Shown: in pieces, positions 1-8,933 of the stretch
Position numbering within the stretch: the first letter of the stretch is position 1
How the letters are laid out: every line of letters starts with the position of its first letter
DNA from: Candidatus Dechloromonas phosphorivorans
GTDB taxonomy: Bacteria; Pseudomonadota; Gammaproteobacteria; Burkholderiales; Rhodocyclaceae
NCBI GenBank assembly: GCA_016714975.1
Contig: JADKBR010000003.1
Span: forward strand, 310,001 to 374,000
Reading direction: 5' to 3'
DNA: 64,000 nucleotides
Notes under the pieces: generated by a model
What the model was told of the DNA's origin: nothing
The model's input: the letters and a program-made list of their open reading frames with translations, nothing else
The model's database searches: none
Translations under genes and position numbers: made by a program

Positions 1-152
1 CGGAACCAGGCACGCGCATCCGGTTCTTCCGAGTTGTCAACCAGAACCAATCGATAAGCAACATTTGCCTCTCTCCTGATGCTCTCGAGGGCCACTCGCG
101 TCATCGCGACGGCATTCCAAGTGGCGATGACAATATCGCAGCGCATATTCAT
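1..152 (-). CDS. Glycosyltransferase family 2, N-terminal fragment
   Basis: This is the first 50 or so residues of a gene that runs off the left edge of the window. The reading starts at ATG (152-150), with an alternative ATG two codons later. The sequence begins MNMRCDIVIATWNAVAM and continues into a stretch ending LVLVDNSEEPDARAW. That pattern (hydrophobic strand, TWN, helix, then LVDN) is the nucleotide-sugar binding start of a GT-A fold family 2 glycosyltransferase. It is the most downstream visible gene of the minus-strand polysaccharide block. Acceptor and sugar cannot be told from the fragment. Confidence 0.7.
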   Translation of the reverse strand, partial: MNMRCDIVIATWNAVAMTRVALESIRREANVAYRLVLVDNSEEPDARAWF

Positions 153-233
153 CGTCTCAGCAATCCTGGAGCAGGTTGTTGCCGAAACTGCCCACGACGA
201 AACGGCGAGACCCACCTCTTAAGGCTTGAATCA

Positions 234-1415
234 TCATTGTTCGCCGCTTGAGAGGCGGCTCTCAGAGCCCAGCAATTCGCCTGCATGAGCAAGAAAGCTT
301 TCGGCACGGCGCACCCAAGTCTTGTCGCGCACCAAGACGCGCCCACGCAAACCAAGTTGCTCCAAACTCTCGGGCGACCTGCAGGCTAACGTGATGGCAC
401 CAGCCAAAGAGTCCGGATCGCCCGGCCGCGCCCAGACGGCATCATTGGCACCCAGCACCTCACGCATTGCCGGAAGGTCGGTGGCCACCACCGCACATCC
501 TGAAGCCAGGTACTCAAACAATTTCAAGGGGGAGGTGAACTCACTATCCTTGTCAGACCGATTCGGCAACACGGCTATGCACGCCGTCGCCAATCGATGT
601 TGAACCTCGTAATGCGGCTGCTGCCCAAGGAATTCGATCTCGCCACCTCCGCCATTCTGACGCTCCTTCAAGCGCTGAACCTGTTCTGGGGTGCCGCCAA
701 TGACACTCAGGCGAAAGCCCGGCAAGGAATTGAAGGCCTCCACAAGGTCATCGACGCCCTTCCATCCAAAGAGACTACCCGCGTAAACAATCCGCCTGGA
801 AGCATCGGCCCAATCCTTCTGCGGAAGGCTGCCGGGATAAGCAACGCCATTCGGCAATACGACAATGGACCGCCGGACCGCATGGGTCCGGCTTAGGCCA
901 TCGGCCGACCCCTGCGAATTTGCAATGACCAGCAATGCGCTGTTCAATACCTTTCTTTCCAGCGAAGAAATCCGTAACCGCTGGCTCGGCTTGGCGGTTT
1001 GCGCAAATACTTCATGAGCCTCATAAGCCAGCGACAACCGGGGGAAGGCGTCGCAACACCAAGCAGCAGCCTTGACATGCCTGAAGAACACCATGTCAGG
1101 CACCGTTCCCGTCTTGACCGAGTTCCGAATCCAGCGTGCCAGGCGCCACATGAACAGGCGGTGCGACTTCATCGATAGGGCGCCCAGCAGTCCCGGCAAT
1201 TGACGAGAAAGTGGCAACAGGACGACCCCGTTGGGAACTTCGATGCCCAGCGGCGCGAAAGGATGCTCGCTGCCAGATGGCACGTAGGCCAGCGTCACCA
1301 TGGCGCCCTGCTGCGCCAGCGCATTCACGAAATGTGCAACCTGAACACCGCGTGCCCGGCTCAGCGGTAAGGGCTCGGGAAAGACATAGAGAAGATGGAA
1401 TCGCTTTGAATGCAT
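234..1415 (-). CDS. Glycosyltransferase family 4 (GT-B fold)
   Basis: A 393-residue protein with the two-domain layout of GT4 retaining glycosyltransferases. The N-terminal domain begins LLYVFPEPLPLSRARGVQ, a donor-independent Rossmann half with a glycine-containing loop. The C-terminal half carries RRIVYAGSLFGWKGVDDLV and the late SPLKLFEYLASGCAVVATD, which is the conserved E-x7-E/LKxFEYLA sugar-nucleotide region. It probably adds a sugar to a lipid-linked glycan or LPS core at the inner face of the inner membrane. It lies 24 bp downstream of the O-antigen-ligase-like gene on the same strand, with an AGGA sequence just before the ATG. The family is clear; the substrate is not. Confidence 0.85.
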   Translation of the reverse strand: MHSKRFHLLYVFPEPLPLSRARGVQVAHFVNALAQQGAMVTLAYVPSGSEHPFAPLGIEVPNGVVLLPLSRQLPGLLGALSMKSHRLFMWRLARWIRNSVKTGTVPDMVFFRHVKAAAWCCDAFPRLSLAYEAHEVFAQTAKPSQRLRISSLERKVLNSALLVIANSQGSADGLSRTHAVRRSIVVLPNGVAYPGSLPQKDWADASRRIVYAGSLFGWKGVDDLVEAFNSLPGFRLSVIGGTPEQVQRLKERQNGGGGEIEFLGQQPHYEVQHRLATACIAVLPNRSDKDSEFTSPLKLFEYLASGCAVVATDLPAMREVLGANDAVWARPGDPDSLAGAITLACRSPESLEQLGLRGRVLVRDKTWVRRAESFLAHAGELLGSESRLSSGEQ

Positions 1416-1439
1416 TTTCCTGAGCCCTATCGGCGGGAG

Positions 1440-2723
1440 CTATACCGGAACATCAGTACTCGCCTTTTTCCCTTGCATTTCAACCTGACCCAGCTTGGGC
1501 AAGAAAGACAGAAACGCCAGTGCTATGCCTACCTGTGCTGCCAGCGTTCGCCATTCCGGCATTTCCAGTTGAGCGAGGACGAGTACGTTGCCGATGAACG
1601 CAATCAGCACGACTGCCGCCAAGGCGAGCATCGGATGCGCTTGGAGATAGCGGCGCATTCGCCATACAGGAGGAGCCAGGTAAAACAGCATCGCCGCCAC
1701 AAACGCCAGAAGCAGTATGCCCCCCGGGAAGCCAGCTGAGAAAAGCACTTCCAGCGTAAAGTTGTGCGCACTGCTGGGGTACCAAGTGTTTGGCGACTCG
1801 CCGGGCGGCAACCAATCAGGATGCACAGCCACTCCGTCATGAACCGCATTACCGAACACCTTGTGCCCATATCCATGACCCAGCCAAGGGGACTCCAGGG
1901 ATAGTTGCCAGGCCGGCAGCCAGTGGCTGCCCGCACGATAACTTGAGTCGGTCTTCTGAAGCTGCGCAATGACTTGCTCGGCGCGATTCGGAAAATACAT
2001 TGCAACATAAGCCACTGTTGCCATAGCGAGTACCGCAGCAAGCAGCAGCAAGCGCCAGAGTCGAGCAAAACACAGAAAGAGCAGCGCCATGACGCCCAAC
2101 GCGAGGAGGGCACCACGGAAGGAAGTCAGTACCGCCAAGGCGACAATGCTTACTGCCGAGATGGCCGCCAGCCAGCGCCAGCGAGGAAGGAAAGCGTAGG
2201 CTCCCAAGGCAAACGGAAAAAACCCGACCAGCCAGTACAGATAGTCGCGGGTACGCGGTAATTGACCGGTTTGCAGCACCTCCAGGACAATCACCCAAAT
2301 AGCATGGGCCCCAATAAGCACGCCGGCGATCATTCCGCCCCAGAGAAGACGGCGTGCCTTGTCTTCGTCATCGAGATGGAACGCAAGGATAATTCCGAAC
2401 AACAAGCCCTTGCCGATCTCGCTGCGATAACGCTGCCAACTCTCCATCTGCAAAGCCGGCGGCGCCTGCAAAATGCTCAGGCCAAGCAACACAAGCAGCG
2501 CCAGCCAGATCCAAGCGAGTGGATGAGTATAGATCGCCACCTTTTCCGCAGCGCGAGCCCGGCAATCCCAGCCCACCCCGACCAGCGCGAGGAACAGGCA
2601 GGCATTGGCCAGAGCCGGTGGCCCCGGGGGGAAATAGTGCAGCATGAAATACGCCAACAATGGCATCTCATACCATCGCATGCCGGTGAACATCCGCCGG
2701 CCAGCAATCTCGGAGTCGTTCAT
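1440..2723 (-). CDS. O-antigen ligase-like / Wzy-type membrane protein
   Basis: A 427-residue polytopic membrane protein with about ten to twelve hydrophobic segments. A longer hydrophilic periplasmic loop sits in the second half (around GHGYGHKVFGNAV and NTWYPSSAHNFTLEVLFSAG). The SSAHNFTLEVLFSAGFPGG stretch, with its His-Asn next to a transmembrane helix, is typical of the WaaL/Wzy O-antigen ligase superfamily, where a conserved loop His is needed for glycan transfer from undecaprenyl carriers. Its ATG overlaps by four bases (ATGA) the stop of the decayed reading frame upstream. It could be a ligase or a polymerase; sequence alone does not separate them. Confidence 0.75.
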   Translation of the reverse strand: MNDSEIAGRRMFTGMRWYEMPLLAYFMLHYFPPGPPALANACLFLALVGVGWDCRARAAEKVAIYTHPLAWIWLALLVLLGLSILQAPPALQMESWQRYRSEIGKGLLFGIILAFHLDDEDKARRLLWGGMIAGVLIGAHAIWVIVLEVLQTGQLPRTRDYLYWLVGFFPFALGAYAFLPRWRWLAAISAVSIVALAVLTSFRGALLALGVMALLFLCFARLWRLLLLAAVLAMATVAYVAMYFPNRAEQVIAQLQKTDSSYRAGSHWLPAWQLSLESPWLGHGYGHKVFGNAVHDGVAVHPDWLPPGESPNTWYPSSAHNFTLEVLFSAGFPGGILLLAFVAAMLFYLAPPVWRMRRYLQAHPMLALAAVVLIAFIGNVLVLAQLEMPEWRTLAAQVGIALAFLSFLPKLGQVEMQGKKASTDVPV

Positions 2724-3009
2724 TTACCTGTCGCCTCAATTTCCCGCAGGAGCCTAAGCGGCGATACCTCGTTCAACATATCCTCGATTTCACCCTGATC
2801 TCCGGGATGCGGATTGCGCCCGACTTGCAGAGCCTCTTGCGTTTACTCAACCATGGTTTGCACGTTCCCGGCATTCCTACGAGTACCCGACGACTGTTCG
2901 CCGAACCCATGAGGACCAAGTTCGTTAGTTCAACAATGACCTCAGCAGCGCTTTGCTTCTTGGACAGATGGCAATTCCCCGTCGCCTCGGAATTGTAATC
3001 GGAAAAATT
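2720..3009 (-). pseudogene. Remnant of a gene upstream of the O-antigen-ligase-like gene
   Basis: This gap has no intact gene but reads like a decayed coding end on the minus strand. One frame (3009 downward) reads DYNSEATGNCHLSKKQSAAE and then TNLVLMGSANSRRVLVG. A second frame resumes with QEALQVGRNPHPGDQGEIED, runs to LLREIEATGK and stops at TGA (2722-2720), overlapping the next start codon as ATGA. The coupled stop/start, the normal amino-acid make-up and the frame switch near 2,850-2,900 suggest a gene end with one or more frameshifts, or a sequencing indel. I do not recognise the family. The rest of the gap (3010-3067) shows nothing. Confidence 0.35.
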
Positions 3010-3067
3010 TCAAGGCCTGCACGCCTGGGTCACCGGCGTACAGGACAGTCTTTGCCAAGCGGCGCAG

Positions 3068-4210
3068 TCAGCTCTCCTCACGTGGCTCCGGGCCCACAGC
3101 GTCGACACCGATCGCGGCCAGCAAACGCTCCGCAGCAAGGCCCCAGGTGAACAGTGTGGCAATCCGTTCGTGAGCTGCCTGCCCCATTTGACGACGCAAT
3201 TCAGCAGATAGCGCCAATTTCTTCATGAGCTTGGCGCAGGCATCGATGTCACCCAGCGAAAAAAGTTCGCCGCAACTTCCTTCGTTACCAACGACCTCCG
3301 GCATCCCGCCATTGTAGCTCGCCACCACCGGCAATCCGCACGCCATGGCCTCGGCGACGGCAATTCCAAACGCCTCCTCGCCGAGTGCCGGGAAAATGCC
3401 AACGTCAGCGCAGGCATAAAGGGCGGGAAGTTCATCGTGGCCTACCGCTGGATGAAAAATGACCCGTCCTGCAACACCGAGCGCTGAAGCCCATGACTTC
3501 AACCGTGGAACCGCATTACCGTTGCCAACAATGAGCAGTTTGACCGGAATCCCGGAAACCATTGGCAGCGCCCGCACCGCAACCTCCAGCCCCTTCAAGC
3601 CAATGACACGGCCGGCAAAAACAAACACTACTTCGTCACTTGTGAATCCAAGACGCTGCCGCCGCTGTTGATCACGCTGCCCGGGTCGAAAGCGGTCAAT
3701 ATCAACCCCATTGAACATCACGGCGACCGGCCTCTTGAAACGGCTATAGTTCTGCTGCGCGTTGAAATGACTGCAGGCGACAAGCACGTCAAGGCGCTTT
3801 GCCAGCCAGCGATCGCCGCGCATGAAATCGGTGCCGCCGCTCATGAAGGCGAAGCGGGTCGGATGTCCGGACGGCATCAGCTGCGGCCAGAAAAAATCCA
3901 GTGGCTTGGTCAGGATCACCCAGTCATGGCTGGCAGCAATCACTTCGCTTCGCGCCTGGCGCGCAAAACTCAGACGCTCGGCGAGTTTGCGAAAGCGTGT
4001 CCCGAAATTCGGGAATTTTTCGCGAGGCGTGAAGGCGTAGGTGCGCACAACGATGTCACGACCGCCGAGGTCGGCGCGGTTATTTCCGTCACCACCATAG
4101 ATACTGACCTTGTGCCCCAGGTCGGCAAGCGCAATCGCAAGCTGCCAGACCGCCGTCTGGATGCCACCGACGAAGACTGTTGTTGTTACGTCAATGAACG
4201 CAATGTTCAC
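3068..4210 (-). CDS. Glycosyltransferase family 4
   Basis: A 380-residue GT-B glycosyltransferase. The N-terminus MNIAFIDVTTTVFVGGIQTA has the glycine-rich acceptor-side loop. The C-terminal domain has VVFVFAGRVIGLKGLEVAV and EAFGIAVAEAMACGLPVVAS, the E-x7-E motif that binds the donor nucleotide sugar in GT4 enzymes. The start codon is GTG (4210-4208), which overlaps the stop of the upstream heptosyltransferase-like gene by four bases (GTGA), so the two are probably translated in series. It likely works on the same LPS or capsule oligosaccharide as its neighbours. Sugar and linkage are unknown. Confidence 0.85.
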   Translation of the reverse strand: MNIAFIDVTTTVFVGGIQTAVWQLAIALADLGHKVSIYGGDGNNRADLGGRDIVVRTYAFTPREKFPNFGTRFRKLAERLSFARQARSEVIAASHDWVILTKPLDFFWPQLMPSGHPTRFAFMSGGTDFMRGDRWLAKRLDVLVACSHFNAQQNYSRFKRPVAVMFNGVDIDRFRPGQRDQQRRQRLGFTSDEVVFVFAGRVIGLKGLEVAVRALPMVSGIPVKLLIVGNGNAVPRLKSWASALGVAGRVIFHPAVGHDELPALYACADVGIFPALGEEAFGIAVAEAMACGLPVVASYNGGMPEVVGNEGSCGELFSLGDIDACAKLMKKLALSAELRRQMGQAAHERIATLFTWGLAAERLLAAIGVDAVGPEPREES

Positions 4211-5235
4211 CGTTCTGCCTCCGGCAGGCCTTGCAAGGCTGCCTTTACCTGCTTCCAGACCGTATCGACACTGATTTCTGCCATTGCACGTGTTGGTGTG
4301 CAGTCACTGCCAGCCGCCGGGTGCTCGACAACGCCAAGAAAGCGAGGATGGTCAAGTGGCGCCAAATAGCAACCAGGATGCAAACAATGGTATAGCGCGA
4401 CCATCGGCAACCCGAGAGCACCGGCCAGATGCGTCGGACCGGTATCGACACCAATGTAAAGATCGAGTTGCTGCATCATGGCCACAGACTGCCGCAACGC
4501 CAGCTTTCCGGCAAGACTGCGAGCGCGTCCGTTGCAGGTTGCGGCGAGCGCTTCACTGGCCGCTGCGTCGGTGGCATCGCCGAAGATCAGTATCTGCGCC
4601 TGCGGATGGACCAAGAGCAGTCTCCTGGCCAACTCCGCAAATGATTCTCCTGGCCAGTTGCGGTAGGCCTTCGTTGGAAAGCTTGCAATCTGAAACCCAA
4701 CCAGCGGCTCTGCAGTCGGAACCAATCGCTTCCGTTCAGCGATAGCCCAACTTTGCTCCGCAGCACTCGGAACGTAATCGAGGCAGCGCACGCTCGGCCG
4801 CAGTCCGAGCGGTTTGAGCCAGCGCAGGCGATCCTCGACCGCATGAACAACGCCTTCATCGGTGACAACGGCAAATAGCTTGCGGTCCACTGCGGCGTTG
4901 CCACTGGGCAGGGCAATCACTTGCCGCGCGGTCCGCAACGCATATTTCAAAAGGGACAGTTCATGGCCAAAGATCAGAGCCAGATCGTAACTTTCACCAA
5001 ACCAGCCCATGAACGCTGCCGAACGCTTCGTGATGCCCCTGCTTCGGTCGATCTGTGGCAACCCCTGAAGGATTTCAACACGCTTGGGGTGCGCAAGGCA
5101 GACAATCTCGGCCTGCGGATAAGCCTCGCGTAACGCCCGGAGCACTGGAACAGCCAGAATCGTGTCACCGATCCGCGCGACGTTGATCACCAGAATGCGC
5201 TTGATCGGTCCGGTCAGTTCAGGTCGTGTTGTCAT
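4207..5235 (-). CDS. Glycosyltransferase family 9 (heptosyltransferase-like)
   Basis: The open frame extends to 5334, but the conserved protein starts at the internal ATG at 5235, giving about 342 residues; the extra N-terminal 33 residues overlap the neighbouring gene and look spurious. It begins with KRILVINVARIGDTILAVP, the classic GT9 opening (I-x-R/A-x-GD). It later has VGFQIASFPTKAYRNWPGE and YIGVDTGPTHLAGALGLPMV, the donor-binding TGPxH element of ADP-heptose LPS heptosyltransferases. It probably transfers heptose, or a related sugar, to the LPS inner core at the cytoplasmic membrane. It is too diverged for me to name it WaaC, WaaF or WaaQ. Confidence 0.85.
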   Translation of the reverse strand: MTTRPELTGPIKRILVINVARIGDTILAVPVLRALREAYPQAEIVCLAHPKRVEILQGLPQIDRSRGITKRSAAFMGWFGESYDLALIFGHELSLLKYALRTARQVIALPSGNAAVDRKLFAVVTDEGVVHAVEDRLRWLKPLGLRPSVRCLDYVPSAAEQSWAIAERKRLVPTAEPLVGFQIASFPTKAYRNWPGESFAELARRLLLVHPQAQILIFGDATDAAASEALAATCNGRARSLAGKLALRQSVAMMQQLDLYIGVDTGPTHLAGALGLPMVALYHCLHPGCYLAPLDHPRFLGVVEHPAAGSDCTPTRAMAEISVDTVWKQVKAALQGLPEAER

Positions 5236-5251
5236 CGGAGCAACTTGTTTC

Positions 5252-6061
5252 TCATCCTGCGGAACGCATTGCGCAATAGAGCCCCCCAAGCCAAGGGGAA
5301 GCGTACAGGTGGGTGCGGCGCAACAACCAGGCACCTGACTTTTCTTTGGTCACGAAACGCCCGATGCGGTCAACTGCCGAATCCGGTCGATTTATCGAAG
5401 GCTGAGTCGTGTACAGATGATCGAATCCCAGCCTCTGGGCCGTTGCGATGTACAAATCGTCGTGGTAGCCCTGCGGCCAGCAGAGGTGGCGGCTGACCAC
5501 GCCAAGCCGGCTTTCGAGCGCGCTTCGTGATGCGACGAGATCGCTTGCCAGCGCGCTCTCGCGCTGCCTCGCATCTTCCAGCGTCTTGTCCCAGCGAATA
5601 TGTGTGTGCGTGTGTGAATGAAATTCGAAGGTTCCCGCCGCTTGCAAGCGCTCGGCCTCCGACCAGCGCAATATGACGCTATCGCCATCACCGGATGCAA
5701 TACGCCGCTTGCACTCACGGTGATCCGGCGTTTCTTGATCACCATCGCGAACAGGGCCTTCGCCCATCCATCCCGTGACCGCAAAAATGGCTGCCCTGAA
5801 GCCGAAATCTGCCAGAACCGGAGCGGCATGCACCTGGTTGTCAAGATAGGCATCATCGAAAGTCACAATGCAGGTCTTGGCGGGCAACGCTTCTCCGCGG
5901 AAGAAAGCTGCGGCCGTATCCAGACCCACCGTACGCCAGCCAGCGCGGGCCAGTGCTTTCATGTGCTCGCAGAAAGTCGCCGGAGAAACCGTCACCAACC
6001 CCGGATTCGGGCTGACGTGGTGGTACATCAGGATCGGCAGGGCGGCAGCCTTCGACATCAA
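5252..6061 (-). CDS. Polysaccharide deacetylase family protein
   Basis: A 269-residue carbohydrate esterase family 4 (NodB-homology) protein. LPILMYHHVSPNPG opens the domain. CIVTFDDAYLDN holds motif 1 with the catalytic and metal-binding Asp pair. FHSHTHTHIRWDK supplies the His residues of motif 2, and LCWPQGYHDD corresponds to the later substrate-groove motif. Such enzymes remove N- or O-acetyl groups from sugar polymers or lipid-linked sugars. There is no signal peptide, so it probably acts at the cytoplasmic side on a lipid-linked intermediate. The ATG overlaps the end of the upstream glycosyltransferase by four bases, placing it in the same operon. Confidence 0.85.
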   Translation of the reverse strand: MMSKAAALPILMYHHVSPNPGLVTVSPATFCEHMKALARAGWRTVGLDTAAAFFRGEALPAKTCIVTFDDAYLDNQVHAAPVLADFGFRAAIFAVTGWMGEGPVRDGDQETPDHRECKRRIASGDGDSVILRWSEAERLQAAGTFEFHSHTHTHIRWDKTLEDARQRESALASDLVASRSALESRLGVVSRHLCWPQGYHDDLYIATAQRLGFDHLYTTQPSINRPDSAVDRIGRFVTKEKSGAWLLRRTHLYASPWLGGLYCAMRSAG

Positions 6062-7143
6062 TTCTCGAGCAAACCCGTGTATAGCTCTTCCATGCGTCGG
6101 GCCATGATTTCGCAGGAGAAGTCCCTGCTGACACGACGCCGCGCATTGTCCCCAAACTGCCTCCGGAGCACCGGGTCTTCCAGAAATCCGCTGATCGCTT
6201 CCGCCAGCGCCGCAGGATCTCCTGGCGACACTAGAACCCCGGTTTCACCTTGGGCGATTACCTCCGGCACACCGTCTACATTGGTCGCCACAACCGGAAG
6301 GCCCACGGCGCCAGCCTCCACGAAGGCGGTACCCAAGGCTTCCTGATGGGTAGGCAGAGCAAACAGGTCAAGCGACTGGAGAACGTTTGTCACGTCGCGG
6401 CGCAGTCCGAGCATGTGAACCCGCGACGCCAGTCCGAGTTCGCCGATCAGTCGCAACAGGTTCTGCATTTGCGGGCCATCACCGGCTATCACGAAATGAA
6501 CTTCTGGAAAGCGTCGCAGCACGAGCTTGGCAGCCCGGAGCAGGTCGGCATGGCCCTTCTTGACCCGCAAGATCGCCACGGTACCGACCAAGACCGTTCC
6601 AGCAGGAAGGCCCAGTTCGGCCCGTAGCGTGCCACCACCAACGACCGGCGCGTAGCTGGCCAGATCTATTCCGGTCGGCACTGCCACCACCTGCGACGAC
6701 GGAATGCCGGCAGAAATCAGGTAGTCGCGCACGAAACGGCTGACCGCGACAACCCTGTCGGTCAGCATTCTGTAGGTAATTATTGATGTAATTGGCAGCG
6801 CCAGATGCCGAGTCCGGACAATCCGCGGGCGCCTCTTGCCCAAGCTCCGTGCTGCGATCCCGGCCAGCTGGGTATCGCGGCCGCTGTGGGTATTGACGAT
6901 GTCGGCGCGGAATTCGCGCATCACGCGACGCAATCTGATAATGGCCGGCAAGTCGAATGCGCCACGCATGTCGACCGCGTGAGTCGGGAAACCGGCCTCC
7001 AGCGCCCGCTCCAGAATGCGCGCGCCCGGACGACTGACCACAGCCATTTCGTGTCCGCGTTCGCGCATCGCGATCATCTCGTTCAGCGTGCGGTTTTCCT
7101 GGCCACCCCAGCCGGTCGACGATTCGCTGTGCAATACCCGCAT
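6058..7143 (-). CDS. Glycosyltransferase family 4
   Basis: A 361-residue GT-B enzyme. The start MRVLHSESSTGWGGQENRTL contains the conserved glycine-glycine acceptor loop (WGGQE). TVLVGTVAILRVKKGHADLL marks the start of the C-terminal Rossmann half, and HQEALGTAFVEAGAVGLPVV is the E-x7-E donor site. HSGRDTQLAG is the usual catalytic region of this subfamily. It is coupled to both neighbours: one base of overlap with msbA upstream and four with the deacetylase downstream. Its place immediately after msbA points to LPS core or lipid-linked glycan assembly. Confidence 0.88.
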   Translation of the reverse strand: MRVLHSESSTGWGGQENRTLNEMIAMRERGHEMAVVSRPGARILERALEAGFPTHAVDMRGAFDLPAIIRLRRVMREFRADIVNTHSGRDTQLAGIAARSLGKRRPRIVRTRHLALPITSIITYRMLTDRVVAVSRFVRDYLISAGIPSSQVVAVPTGIDLASYAPVVGGGTLRAELGLPAGTVLVGTVAILRVKKGHADLLRAAKLVLRRFPEVHFVIAGDGPQMQNLLRLIGELGLASRVHMLGLRRDVTNVLQSLDLFALPTHQEALGTAFVEAGAVGLPVVATNVDGVPEVIAQGETGVLVSPGDPAALAEAISGFLEDPVLRRQFGDNARRRVSRDFSCEIMARRMEELYTGLLEN

Positions 7144-8900
7144 CAGGCCGAGCCCTCTTCGGCCTTTTGCATCCGGTAGAGGCGGGCGTAGAGGCCGTCG
7201 TGCGCCAACAGCTCCACGTGCGTGCCCTCTTCCTGTTTCTGGCCATGCGCCAGCGCGACGATGCGGTCGGCACGTTCGATGGTCGACAGTCGGTGCGCGA
7301 TGACCAGCGTGCTGCGGCCACGCATCAGCTCTTCGAGCGCAGCCTGGACGTGACGCTCTGATTCGGTATCGAGCGCCGAGGTCGCTTCGTCGAGGATCAG
7401 GATCGGCGCATCCTTCAGCAGCGCCCGGGCGATGGCCAGGCGCTGACGCTGACCGCCGGATAGCTTGACGCCATTTTCACCGATCATCGTATCCAGGCCG
7501 TCCGGCAAGACATCGATGAACTCCAGCGCATGTGCAGCCCTGGCGGCAGCCCGGATTTCGTCGGGTGTAGCATCCCGCTTGCCACCGTAGGCGATATTGG
7601 CGGCGATGGTGTCGTTGAACAAAACGACATCCTGGCTGACCAGCGCGATGTTTTCGCGCAGGCTGTTCAGGCAGATCTCCTGCAATGGATGGCCGTCGAC
7701 ACGGATGACACCATGATCCACTTGATAAAAGCGGGGCAGGAGGTTCGCTGCCGTCGTCTTGCCGCTTCCCGAGGGCCCAACCAATGCGACGCACTCGCCG
7801 GGCCGGACGGTCAGCGACACCGCATTTAACGCCGGGCGCTCGGCGCCCGGATAGGTGAATGTCACATCCTCGAATTCGACCAGACCCTGTGCCCGGCCCA
7901 GTTCTTCCTTACCATTGTCCTCCTCGGCAGCTTCGTCGATCAGTGAGAAGACACTCTCGGCAGCAGCGAGGCCACGCTGGATCGGCGCATTGACATCGGT
8001 AATCCGGCGCAAGGACGGCAGGATCATCAGCATCGCGGTAATGAACGAAACAAAGCTGCCGACCGTGGTTTGGTCATTGGACGCTTGCTTGAGGGCGACA
8101 CCCATGATGATCGCCACGCCCGAGGCGGCGAAGAACTGAACGAGCGGGCTTTGTGCCGCACTGGCCATGGCTGCACGCATGGCAAACCGGCGCTGTTCTT
8201 GCGCAGATTTTCGAAAACGCTCTTCCTCGTAGCTATGGCCACTGAAAATCTTGACCACCTTGTGACCCTCGATGGTCTCCTGCAGAACTTGGCTGATTTT
8301 GCCCATCGACTCCTGCTGGCCCTTGGCAACATTGCGCAAGCGCTTGCTGAAGATGCGGACGACAATCGCGATGAAGGGAACGACGCTGAGCGTAATCAGG
8401 GTCAGTTTCCAGTTCAGGTAGAGCAGCCAGGACATCAGGCCGACAATGGAGAGCGTATCCCTTATCAGTGAAGTCAGGGCATTGGTTGCCGCTCCAGCAA
8501 CCCCCTGCACGTCATAGGCGATACGCGACATCAGGCGCCCCGAAAGATTGTCGCTGTAGTAACGCGTCGGAAGCCTGATCATGCGCGAAAACATTGCCTG
8601 CCGCAGCTCTGTAACCACGTTGTTTGAAACCCAACTCATCAGGTACTCGCCAATGAATCCGAAAATGGCGCGGATAAGGAACACACCCATGATGGCAAGG
8701 GGGTAGATCAGCCAGTCCCAGGGCCCGGCAGCACTGGAAAAGCCGTCGTCGAGAATCCTTTTCATCATCGCCGGCAGAACCGGCTCGGCCAGTGACGATA
8801 GCCCCGTCGCCACCATTGCAACAACAAGCGCCTTCCAGTAGGGACGAACATAGGTCAGCAGCCGGATGTACAACTGGCGGCTGGTCATGTCACTGGCCAT
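7143..8900 (-). CDS. msbA: Lipid A/LPS flippase ABC transporter MsbA
   Basis: A 585-residue half-transporter with an N-terminal six-helix membrane domain (about residues 20-320) and a C-terminal ATPase. Walker A is GPSGSGKTT, the signature is LSGGQRQRLAIARALL, Walker B is ILILDEATSALD, and the switch His is in VIAHRLSTI. Length and layout match MsbA, which flips core-lipid A across the inner membrane as a homodimer. The surrounding glycosyltransferases support an LPS role over a generic exporter. The upstream gene ends in the next frame about 30 bp away. The C-terminus is complete. Confidence 0.9.
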   Translation of the reverse strand: MASDMTSRQLYIRLLTYVRPYWKALVVAMVATGLSSLAEPVLPAMMKRILDDGFSSAAGPWDWLIYPLAIMGVFLIRAIFGFIGEYLMSWVSNNVVTELRQAMFSRMIRLPTRYYSDNLSGRLMSRIAYDVQGVAGAATNALTSLIRDTLSIVGLMSWLLYLNWKLTLITLSVVPFIAIVVRIFSKRLRNVAKGQQESMGKISQVLQETIEGHKVVKIFSGHSYEEERFRKSAQEQRRFAMRAAMASAAQSPLVQFFAASGVAIIMGVALKQASNDQTTVGSFVSFITAMLMILPSLRRITDVNAPIQRGLAAAESVFSLIDEAAEEDNGKEELGRAQGLVEFEDVTFTYPGAERPALNAVSLTVRPGECVALVGPSGSGKTTAANLLPRFYQVDHGVIRVDGHPLQEICLNSLRENIALVSQDVVLFNDTIAANIAYGGKRDATPDEIRAAARAAHALEFIDVLPDGLDTMIGENGVKLSGGQRQRLAIARALLKDAPILILDEATSALDTESERHVQAALEELMRGRSTLVIAHRLSTIERADRIVALAHGQKQEEGTHVELLAHDGLYARLYRMQKAEEGSA

Positions 8901-8933
8901 GCGACTTCCTGACGGAGAAATGAATGGGCCGAA

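Noticed and set aside
1211..1739. Plus-strand open frames across the polysaccharide and hydrogenase blocks
   Set aside because: They are antisense shadows of GC-rich genes, with arginine- and proline-heavy composition and no domains.
4207..5334. Extended N-terminus of the GT9 heptosyltransferase-like protein
   Set aside because: The extra 33 residues overlap the deacetylase gene and have no family similarity; ATG 5235 precedes the conserved start.
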